Of a DNA stretch of 27,502 bases, positions 16,932 through 25,000 are shown in pieces (the first letter of the stretch is position 1; every line of letters begins with the position of its first letter). The notes under the pieces were generated by a model. It saw only the letters and a list, made by a program, of their open reading frames with translations. It was not told the origin of the DNA and did not search any database. This DNA comes from Gammaproteobacteria bacterium (GTDB lineage: Bacteria; Pseudomonadota; Gammaproteobacteria; Pseudomonadales; Pseudohongiellaceae), in assembly GCA_003514305.1 (NCBI GenBank), contig DORE01000163.1:1-27502 (forward strand), in the 5' to 3' direction. The position numbers and the translations under genes are program-made.

Positions 16932-17409
16932 GCCTGCAATAAATATTTAGAGCGCGAAAATGGTATAGCAAAAAACGCAGGCATCTCGAGCTTTTAGAAA
17001 GAGTACACCTACGACGATCAAATTAAGTGGGGAGCTATTTTGGTTAACTATAGAATTTCATTAAAAACCAATCTCTCTGCGATTATAGTTAAAGATACAG
17101 AAAGAAACTCTCGAAACTCAATATGGGATTGGAGGCTAGTACGGTTCAGGCGGTTACTTGCGCTTTCGCTGTACTATAAAGGACAGGTACTTATTTAGGA
17201 TGTTTTAACTCGCTGAATCAGCAATGAAGTTCTGATTTGATAGCTTATCGCGCTGCACTGAGTAAATGAGATATAGAATAGAAACTGAAACTCCAATATA
17301 AATGTTTATATTCATTAACTCCTCCTCTGGCACAAAAAATGAAATTTAATTTTTTTGATTACTATCTTAACCATAAAACCTCTTCGACGCGGAGTAAAAG
17401 ATTACTATT
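16932..17409. other. AT-rich gap without a clear gene
   Basis: These about 480 bases hold no recognised gene. Two perfect inverted repeats are present: TTAACTATA (17044-17052) with TATAGTTAA (17084-17092), and AATATAAA-TG-TTTATATT at 17295-17312. A 52-codon + strand frame, 17040-17198, starts at a TTG preceded by GGGGAG at good spacing and would encode a very basic peptide (DTERNSRNSIWDWRLVRFRR). It is unsupported otherwise. The ribosome-binding site of the next gene is weak. Confidence 0.4.
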
Positions 17410-18141
17410 ATGATACGGTGTATTGGATTAGCTCTTCTCTTTTTTTGCGCAGTTACTTTTGGGCAAACTACAATTAACTTAGAGCAGGCTCTGTACAGCA
17501 CTTCGCGGACGGAGGCTGACAAACAAAGGGATGAAAACCGGAATCCGTCTGCGGTTTTGAGCTTTCTTGGGGTTGAGCCCGGTGATAATATCCTAGATGT
17601 AATCGCGATGGGTGGATGGTATTCAGAAGTCCTTTCTCTAGCCACGGGTTCATCGGGAAAGGTGTACATGCACAATAACCCTATCCCAATAACTGATAGA
17701 ACTTCAAGCGAAAGAGCGGAACGAGCAAGCCGTTTGGAAAATTTAGTTGACTACGTTGGGAGAATTGGAACCCTTCCAAAAAATTCGATTGATTTTGCCA
17801 TTACAGCTCTCAACTTCCACGATGTTTATAATCGTTCCCCCGAAGAAGCAAACAAATTACTGACGGAAATCTATGATACGCTGAAGCCTGGCGGTGTTCT
17901 CGGAATAATCGATCACAAGGGAAGCGAAGGCGCCAATAATGTTGCTTTACATAGGATAACCTTTGAAGATGCAGTAGACGCCAGCTTGCAGGCAGGCTTT
18001 CTCTTGACAGGAACAAGCAACATTTTAAAAAATCTTAAAGATGACCATTCACTAACACCGTTTGACCCTAGTTTGGATAGGAATACCGACAGAATTATTC
18101 TGCGGCTGGAAAAGCCAATCCAATCTAATTTGTCTCGCTAA
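17410..18141 (+). CDS. Exported predicted methyltransferase-like protein
   Basis: This 243-aa protein resembles the 'predicted methyltransferase' group (COG4798-like) with a class I SAM-methyltransferase fold. A hydrophobic signal peptide, IRCIGLALLFFCAVTFG|Q, precedes the domain. Motif I is ILDVIAMGGWYSEVLSLATG, keeping the Gly-Gly-aromatic core of this group rather than the standard GxGxG. Later blocks are IDFAITALNFHDVYN and LKPGGVLGIIDHKG, which fit motif IV and post-motif strands, and the end RIILRLEKP fits the last strands. The export signal is odd for a SAM-dependent enzyme because SAM is not expected in the periplasm, so it may bind another ligand or be inactive. The RBS is weak: a GGAG about 15 bases from the ATG. 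Confidence 0.8.
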   Translation: MIRCIGLALLFFCAVTFGQTTINLEQALYSTSRTEADKQRDENRNPSAVLSFLGVEPGDNILDVIAMGGWYSEVLSLATGSSGKVYMHNNPIPITDRTSSERAERASRLENLVDYVGRIGTLPKNSIDFAITALNFHDVYNRSPEEANKLLTEIYDTLKPGGVLGIIDHKGSEGANNVALHRITFEDAVDASLQAGFLLTGTSNILKNLKDDHSLTPFDPSLDRNTDRIILRLEKPIQSNLSR

Positions 18142-18361
18142 AAGCTCAGTGCCTATAAATTCGGAAGGGTGGATAAGACGAAAACAGAACATAGGCTGCA
18201 AGCAGTTCATCACAAATTGTAACTGGACAGCATATTAGATCCTTGGGGCGATGGGGCTTGAAACCCGTTAGACAGCTTATTTTTCCGCTCATGGTTACTC
18301 AATAACATCAGAGAAGGATCAAAAGACGTTAAGGAATTTTCATAATTTGGAGGCTTTATTT

Positions 18362-18826
18362 ATGCGCAGCGTTAAATACCTCGCAGTGATCTTGGTTTTG
18401 TTACAACAAATCTATTCAGCAGTTAATGCGCAAGACGGGGATCCTTGTGGGCCAGCTAGTGTTCTCAGCGGCGAGGTTGCTATTAACGTGGCTGAAGATT
18501 CACGATGCTTCGAGTTGCGATTTTATACTGCTGATCCCGCCGTTGACGGAAGTGGAGGGGTAGATGATTTGCATCAGCGGTTTCGCGAGAAGCAACAAGA
18601 GCTCCTTACTATGCATGGCGCTGAGTTGATCGGGTATTGGCAGAGGCTCGATAATCCGAACACGATTGTTTGGCTTTTGGCATTCAGAGACCGCGCTCAT
18701 CGCGATGAGGTCTTCAGCAACTTTCGTGCTGACCCTGAGTGGCTAGCTTTGAGAGAGAAATACAATGTGCCCGTCCAAAGAGAACTCTTTTTTATGAGTG
18801 CAACGGACTACTCGGCCCTAAAATAA
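18362..18826 (+). CDS. Exported NIPSNAP-family protein
   Basis: This is a 154-aa NIPSNAP-domain protein with a dimeric ferredoxin-like alpha/beta fold. The ATG at 18362 follows a GGAGG (18349-18353) by eight bases and fixes the start. A signal peptide ends near AVNA|Q. The domain reads CFELRFYTADP, then a helix (LHQRFREKQQELLTMHG), GYWQRLDNPNTIVWLLAFRDRA in two pieces of the sheet, and FRADPEWLALREKYNVPV, all typical of NIPSNAP proteins. Family members often lie near catabolic enzymes and their biochemical role is unsettled. It follows the exported methyltransferase-like gene by about 220 bp on the same strand, so co-regulation is possible but not shown. Confidence 0.87.
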   Translation: MRSVKYLAVILVLLQQIYSAVNAQDGDPCGPASVLSGEVAINVAEDSRCFELRFYTADPAVDGSGGVDDLHQRFREKQQELLTMHGAELIGYWQRLDNPNTIVWLLAFRDRAHRDEVFSNFRADPEWLALREKYNVPVQRELFFMSATDYSALK

Positions 18827-19100
18827 GCGATAGTATTATTTTTTTTGTGCTCGGCTTCCAATTAAATAAAAAATGTTGTAATCGAGACTTTAAGTGGAAG
18901 AGTAGTTACTTTATTAATTCAGTGTGCAAATTAGCTCGCATCTCACAACTACGAAAAGTCTTAAGTCATTAGTATTTCACTCAGAGTGGGCATGGTCTTC
19001 AGCATTTTTCTCAGAGCTTCTCAAAAATCTTTTAGGGAAAAGAGAGCATCTTGACGCTTATATCTTATGTGGCTCTTGCCTCTAAAGCGAAGCAGTAAAG
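18827..19100. other. Convergent AT-rich gap
   Basis: This is the 274-bp space between the convergent NIPSNAP and glycosyltransferase genes. A run of eight T occurs about ten bases after the NIPSNAP stop codon. No stem precedes it clearly, so an intrinsic terminator is not certain. No gene was found. Confidence 0.3.
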
Positions 19101-20114
19101 TCAGTCTTTTTTCGACCCAAAATATCCTAAACAGCCGTCTACTAAAAGTGCAGGGTCAACATTCATGCATTCATAATCTGGATTTTCAGTGCAAGGTTCT
19201 TTCACGCAAAACTGGCATTTGATTGGGTTTTCGACACATAAATCGGCGCCCAAGACCTTTGGCGGAAGACAACCAGGTATTACTAATGATGGCGTGCCTA
19301 CCGCTTGGGCTAACCATTGCGTTGATGTCGCTACTGTTACGACCAAGTCCGTTGAACGAAGCATTTGTAGGGTCTTTAAAATAGGCTGGGAACCGTCAAA
19401 ACGAGACCAAACATGAAAACCAGATTTCTCTAAAGAGCTCACCAACTCTCTATAGTTCGCATAATCTTTATTTTTACCACTGCCAGCGTGGTTAACTGCG
19501 ATAACCTTTTTACCTGAGGATATCTTAGGAAGAACTTCATCTGCCTCGATATCAAGCGTCATATCGTATTCACCCTGCAGGGAGCAACAGTGCATTAAGA
19601 AAAAGCGCGCATAGTTTTCATATTCAGTATAGGTTTCCCACCATTCTGCTTGCCAACATTCCATGTTTTTGAACGTACTCTCCAAGTAGTTCGTTGACTT
19701 GAAATAGGCTGATTCAGCGTTTCCTGAAATTATACTTTGAGTAATTTCTTGAGTGCCTTTTGAAATGAAATTTCCTTGAACATTCAACCCAATCTCCCTG
19801 AGGTAAGTGGCCAGGAAACACGGCATAAACCAAGTATCTATGCAATAAATTTCATCATATTCTCGTTGGGTCAGAAAGAACGCGAGCGATGAAAAGCTAG
19901 TTATAGCTTTCACAGGATCATCAGGCCACTGCTCCTTTTCAACCGCCAGAACATCACTAATCTCCGGGCAAAGATCGGCGAGTTCAACACCAGCGCCATA
20001 GGTCAACACATCAACAGTGTTTGAGGGGTTCTTTGCTTTTATCATTCTGGCAGCAGGGATGAGGATATTTGCAACATCACCTAGTCCCAAGAGCCTGATT
20101 ATTAGAATCTTCAA
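19101..20114 (-). CDS. Glycosyltransferase family 9 (heptosyltransferase-like)
   Basis: This 337-aa GT9-family protein is probably a cytoplasmic or membrane-associated glycosyltransferase acting on lipopolysaccharide or another surface glycan. The N-terminus KILIIRLLGLGDVANILIPA is the family R-x-x-x-x-GD acceptor-domain motif, followed by VDVLTYGAGVEL. The C-terminal nucleotide-sugar domain shows VIAVNHAGSGKNKDY and STDLVVTVATSTQWLAQAVG, where the usual D-T/S-G-x-x-H-x-A motif is relaxed (TSTQWLAQA). A cysteine cluster near the C-terminus (KCQFCVKEPC, then YEC) is seen in some GT9 proteins. The start is a TTG ten bases after GGAGG. No other polysaccharide gene is nearby, so it appears to be an orphan in an AT-rich accessory stretch; donor and acceptor cannot be named. 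Confidence 0.85.
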   Translation of the reverse strand: MKILIIRLLGLGDVANILIPAARMIKAKNPSNTVDVLTYGAGVELADLCPEISDVLAVEKEQWPDDPVKAITSFSSLAFFLTQREYDEIYCIDTWFMPCFLATYLREIGLNVQGNFISKGTQEITQSIISGNAESAYFKSTNYLESTFKNMECWQAEWWETYTEYENYARFFLMHCCSLQGEYDMTLDIEADEVLPKISSGKKVIAVNHAGSGKNKDYANYRELVSSLEKSGFHVWSRFDGSQPILKTLQMLRSTDLVVTVATSTQWLAQAVGTPSLVIPGCLPPKVLGADLCVENPIKCQFCVKEPCTENPDYECMNVDPALLVDGCLGYFGSKKD

Positions 20115-20205
20115 AAGATACCATCCTCCTTCTTAGATTTTTTCGAAGCTGGAAAAGCTCCACGTGTTACTTGCTTTATATTGATATATCGGCTGACTCG
20201 CTATC

Positions 20206-20226
20206 AAACTCAAAATATTTGAGTTT
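20206..20226. other. Perfect AT-rich hairpin
   Basis: AAACTCAAA (20206-20214) and TTTGAGTTT (20218-20226) form a perfect 9-bp stem with loop ATA. It lies 70-95 bases downstream of the 153-aa gene and upstream of the glycosyltransferase gene on the same strand. A weak terminator for the former, or an operator, are both possible. Confidence 0.4.
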
Positions 20227-20299
20227 AAAAATGGCTGTCTGAAATGATTTTCAAGAAATCGTAACAATCTTTAGCGCTTACTGGAGTCTACAGCGCGTT

Positions 20300-20761
20300 T
20301 TAGATTTTATTCTTGATCAACTTTTCATTATGTTTAAGCTGCTCAATAGACCTTCTTTGATTAAACGCCTCAGTGTAGGTTTCAATGTCTTCCAGAACAA
20401 TGCAATTAAAAACCCTACTTCTGTCGTATTTGTTTGTTAGCCTGAGAGTTTTCCTATCAAGGATCCAGTCAGCTCCCCACCATGTGATTTTATCAGGCGT
20501 TGTTTGATAATCCCCGTATACTTCGAACGCAATGATCTCAACATTATCTTGGTAAACCCCTAAGAATTCACCTGTTACTATACTTTCGTTGAATTGGAAG
20601 CCGTAAATGTCTATCGATTCAAGGGGATTTCCGGCCAAACTTTCGACGACTTGAGCAACTTTCTCAGAGTCGCAAATTATGCCTTTATTTCCTAGTTGTC
20701 CAAAGCATGGAGAGCACATAAAAACAATGGAAAGGAAAGATAATAGCCTTGAAGAATTCAT
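20300..20761 (-). CDS. Hypothetical secreted protein, 153 aa
   Basis: This is a small exported protein of unrecognised family. A signal peptide, LLSFLSIVFMCSPCFG|Q, is followed by a compact domain with two cysteines (GIICDSEK and FNCIVLED) that could form a disulfide. Strand-like segments include SIDIYGFQFNESIV, VEIIAFEVYGDYQ and WILDRKTLRLTN; the C-terminus is basic and helical (RRSIEQLKHNEKLIKNK). The start at 20761 is ATG, with AGAGGT seven bases upstream. It precedes the glycosyltransferase on the same strand by about 185 bp, probably as a separate transcript. No function is proposed. Confidence 0.7.
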   Translation of the reverse strand: MNSSRLLSFLSIVFMCSPCFGQLGNKGIICDSEKVAQVVESLAGNPLESIDIYGFQFNESIVTGEFLGVYQDNVEIIAFEVYGDYQTTPDKITWWGADWILDRKTLRLTNKYDRSRVFNCIVLEDIETYTEAFNQRRSIEQLKHNEKLIKNKI

Positions 20762-21091
20762 CGTTGTAACCTCTAAAAATTGTTTAAGACATATTTTTGT
20801 TCAGAGCGCTCCGCTAGAATTTATCATTGCACGTCAGGCAAATCGGGTGTTAGATATTTCTCTTTTAAATATTCAGTGGCGTTAACTTGCAAAAATATCG
20901 CTGATGTGGGTTGGCTAATTTTGCAATTTGCGTCAGATAGCCATACTGAGATGTTGCCCTTAAAATTAGAGCTTGGTTTATCTGATCAGATTTGAAACTC
21001 GTCTTAATCTTCCCGATCTTTTTCAGTTTTCGCGTTGTTTGCGGTTTGTAAAAACTTTCGCCGTCTCAGAAAGTCATGGCCTCAAAATTAT
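20762..21091. other. Intergenic gap upstream of the 153-aa gene
   Basis: This is an AT-rich, 330-bp stretch without a recognised gene. It should carry the promoter of the 153-aa gene on the - strand. TTGCAAAA near 20888 and TTTTGCAA near 20922 are inverted 8-base arms. No strong promoter pair was seen. Confidence 0.35.
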
Positions 21092-21328
21092 TTATTGCTG
21101 ATCACGCATTTTCTTTTTTATCCAAGGTAAAGGACTGACATATCCTTCGTTGAGGGATCTCACTAACCATCCTAGTACAAGTGGAATAAACGTGGTGAAA
21201 ATGCCAAGGAGATTCGGCCACTCAGTGGCCTCCTGTAAAATCCAATAGATGATCCAGCCTGTTGTAAGAAAACCTATCCAGTGAATAAGAAATAAAAGTC
21301 TTTCTCTAAATCCCTCATTTGTCGTCAT
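21092..21328 (-). CDS. Small two-helix membrane protein
   Basis: This 78-aa protein has two hydrophobic segments, LLFLIHWIGFLTTGWIIYWI and LLGIFTTFIPLVLGWLV, joined by a short acidic loop (QEATEWPN) and ending in a basic tail (PWIKKKMRDQQ). It is likely a small inner-membrane protein with both ends in the cytoplasm. The ATG at 21328 was preferred to a TTG at 21370 because the extra residues are basic and unconserved in look; its ribosome-binding site is weak. Similar small proteins are common as hypotheticals in marine gammaproteobacteria. No function is evident. Confidence 0.55.
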   Translation of the reverse strand: MTTNEGFRERLLFLIHWIGFLTTGWIIYWILQEATEWPNLLGIFTTFIPLVLGWLVRSLNEGYVSPLPWIKKKMRDQQ

Positions 21329-22002
21329 ATTGTGTGCTCGTCCAATTTTAGTTGGCCTCTTTAGATACAAACATTTCTTTGATCTGATTTACTTTTATGC
21401 CGCTCAGATTTTCTTGTTAGGAGATTTGTCTTGGTTCTGAGATCCCTAAATTGTTCATGGCTGAATCGAATAACCGCATTCGAGTGGCGATTGATATGCC
21501 TCAATCAAACTTTGTTTTTTGATTAATTCTAATCAAAAACCTGCACAGGCGTTACCAACACTATGTTTCTGAATTCGCCGTGAAAAAGTGGGAGCATAAA
21601 TATTTTTCAAATTTGGCTAAAACCTTATGGTTAAGTTAGCAGTAAACTTTGAAGAAAAAGTTTAATTAAAGCTGTGAGGCGAGACATGGGAAAGATAAAA
21701 AGAATCTCAAGGTGTCCCAGACTCTGATGATCTCGATTACTGACATCAAAATTATACTATTTCACACTCCAAACCTCCCAAAACTCTCCCACTATCAATT
21801 TGTCCATGCGCCCCGAGCCCTTCTTCCATCTACTACTCTGAGCCTCTTGGAAGCTCTATATCTGATGAAAAGCTTTGCTGCGATTTAAGCATTACATTTG
21901 GGACGAATTAAGCGGTCTACCACCGCTTTTAACCAGTAAATAAGGCAAATGTAGGATTGATGGAATATCCTTCCTCTTCCGCCATCTTCGCGAGCCTTTT
22001 GC
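21329..22002. other. Gene-free AT-rich gap with inverted repeats
   Basis: No gene was found in these 674 bases. A perfect inverted repeat, TTTTTGATTA-ATTC-TAATCAAAAA, lies at 21516-21539; it could be a bidirectional terminator or an operator. Near 21614-21640, CTAA-AACC pairs with GGTT-AAG-TTAG. CTTCCA and TGGAAG around 21828-21855 form a longer-range stem. AAGCGGT and ACCGCTT close to the right edge are listed separately. Short frames here lack supporting signals. Confidence 0.4.
21910..21928 (-). terminator. Hairpin downstream of the giant secreted protein gene
   Basis: AAGCGGT (21910-21916) and ACCGCTT (21922-21928) form a perfect 7-bp stem with a five-base loop, 75 bases beyond the stop codon of the - strand 1370-aa gene. 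It is flanked by AAAA/TTTT on one side. It is a plausible transcript end, but the T run after it on the - strand is short. Confidence 0.35.
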
Positions 22003-25000
22003 TTATTTGATAAAAGTGAAGGTCGCTTCATCGAAACCGAGCCAGTAAGCCTCGTCCATGGGGTTTGCTCCAGCCGCTGTCACAAGTGTAATCAAGCGAT
22101 AGACTCCGGACGCAACGCCTTCATCAAGGGCAATATCGAAAAGCGGCAGATTTAGGCGCTCCTCTGGGGAAATAGAATCAGAAAAAGGAATTAGTTCGCC
22201 GATTTCGCTGAGGACCAATGCCTCATCGATGGTGACAAACTGACCGTTGGGAAGAAAAACTGCAACGTAGAGGTCAGCGTCTCCGTTGATGTCAAATTCA
22301 ACGCTCGCGTTGAGGCGCTCGCCCGGAGAGAGCTCAGTGTCCAGTATCTTGATACCGAATGTTCCGGTAAGTTTCTTTAGATGACTCGGAGCTAGAATGT
22401 GCTCACCTTGCAAAAGCACCTGTCGACCCTCGAAAATTGGGAACCCAGAGCTGTCTGTCCGCCGGGTGAGGAAGCTGAGGGTCACGGTATCGCTGCCGCC
22501 CCGCAGCTGAAGTTCACCACCGGGCAGATCAAGATTCGGGAATGATTTATGAAGCTCATATGCATCATATAGCGCTTTTGGTTCCGAGAGTGAACGCTGG
22601 TCCAGAATAAAGCCTGGCATTACCGCTGTATACTCCATATCGGCGGGAGGCTTCCCACTGCTGCTTTCAAGTTGCAGTGAAAGTTGCGCACTCGACGGCA
22701 GGATTGCAGGCATTTTTGATGAGATTCTCGCTTGCAAGGTGCCGGCGCTGGTCACATAGAACTTGAAGGAATCATTGTTTGCCCCAAGAATTGACCCGGT
22801 CGGATATGGAGGCTCAACCGCGCCAGCAGAAGTCATGCCATCATGAATAACTGTTACTTTGACAGTATGCACTCCTGGTTCCTCAACTATGTAGTCGTTG
22901 GCGGGATCAAAGAAGTAACCTACCTTGTTGGCGACCCCACCGAATGCTCGAGTTGCACCACTTGGTGCGGTAATCTCGACTTGAACCTGTGAGGGAAGAG
23001 TCGGGGCTACTTGTCCCGAAAAGCTAATTACGTCTCCTTGCTCGAGGATCGAACCGGGCCTTATACCTTGAGGATGAAGGAAGATATCGATCTGCTTTCC
23101 TTTCAATTCAAAGAGCGGTCCGCCGGAGGGCCCTCCGGCGGCTCCCTGAAATGGAGGCATCACACGCCCTCCGTCTGGATCGGAATCTGGCAACATGGTC
23201 CAGAGTGAGCCATATGCCCCAAAGTGGCTGAAGTCAGAATCAGGCACTCGGTAAACAGCTCCTCCGAATATAAATTTAAAATCGTTTGGTTGGTCGCCTT
23301 CATATCCGCTGCCCATCTGGTAACCATACGGGGTGTTGAAGCGCCAGTAGCCGTTAGTGGTGGATTCAGTGCCCACAAACTCTCGCACACTGAACCCCGG
23401 ACGGCCAACGCTCGAGTAATAGTAAGCCCAGTGAATTTGCGGTTGCGATGGATCAATAAAAGGGGGTACGTCGCCTCCAGAACCTGGGCGCAAGAGCAGA
23501 GACCCTGAGCTCAAGCCGTTGCTGTTGACGTTATCTGCGTGAATGAGATCAGTCAGTTGGCCGTCACCATCGTCAAGCGTGACAATGTTCTGCATCGCTG
23601 CATTCCATTCGGTGGAATTATTCATCCACATCACATCACCGATCTGGAAAGGTGAAAAAAAGTGTGCATTCTGATCGCGGCTGTCCTCCATGAGATACCA
23701 CTGTTTGGTCTCCTGGCCGCCTTCATCCCCTCGGCTACCGTGAGAAATGATATTACTTTTTGGCGTTTCCACCACCGATGCCCACTTTCTTGAGGCCATC
23801 CACAGCGTTCCGTTTGGAGCGGTATAGGTTGCGTAGTAATCTACTAGGTACTCGCCCGCCTCCGAGAAGCTGAAGGCCTGCTCATTGGGCGAAAAATATC
23901 CGAAGCGGTTAGCGTCGCCATTAAATGTTTTGCTGACTCTGGCCTCGGTTGAGGAATTGGGAAAATGATCGATCGATATCGTAACTTTAGCCGGTACGCC
24001 GGGCTGAAGTATCACGGTCGGCGCGTAGCTGTCCCCAACCTCAAATGGCGTCCCTGGAAAAACTCCAGTCTCTATGTCCATCAGTTCGGCGATGTAAATT
24101 GAGTAGGAGCCGTCGATCACGAGTTCCTGGCCGAAGATATCTGTGACGAAGCCTTCCAGCGTAATCCGATACTCACCGTATTCATCCAGGGTCAGCGCGA
24201 AGTCCTCTGAGTAGGTCGTCAAGCCATATACCATGTCGGTATTGTTGCTGTTTCTAAACAGTGTCTCGCCGAGTTCTGAAGTTGCCTGTTGAGTATAGGC
24301 GCCCTTGATTGTGTGCGGACCCACATCGAGGCGCACTCCATTTGGTGAAACGATCTTGGCACTTAGTTGGCCTGTTGGAAATTTCAGCGGCAGCTTAGGT
24401 GGGTTGAGCCACTCTTTGTTGCTGAATGCTGTCAGTGGGGTGAAGGGCTCAATGTTGTATTTCTTTACTTTGCCATCTTCTCTGGTGGATTTGGGCAGAA
24501 TCAGCTTGTTAGCGTTTGTTATCCAGTGTCCGGAAAAGCCGAATTTCCCTACATCCTCATCCGCGATCGTGCCCCTCGTGCCGTTGCTGAGTTCATTAAG
24601 TAGAATCGCGCTATACAACCGTGGCGTTTGTACTTCGCCAATGGTGATGCGAGCTGCGCCATGCGCTTCCGTTAAATGAAACGAAGGCTCACCGTAAACA
24701 TCTTTGTAGAACAGACGCTCCGAATTCAGGCCAGAGACCCATGGATTCATGCTCCACCCCTGACCGGTCAGGATAAGCTGGTAGATCCCATCTGGTGTTT
24801 CATCAGGGACCTTGTAGGTTAAACTCCAATCCGCTTTGCCATGGCCTGTGCCAACAGTCTCATAATTCGTCAGCGAGAATTGGCCGATGATGATCGCTTC
24901 AGCTTCTTGATTTGAAGCTCTTTCAATTGGCAATCCGGTTACGGTCAAATCGCTCGCCGAGTATTGAGGCTGTGCAGCTTTTTGTTCTCCTTTGTCGTTA

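Noticed and set aside
18827..18850. T8 after the NIPSNAP gene as an intrinsic terminator
   Set aside because: No credible stem lies immediately upstream of the T run.
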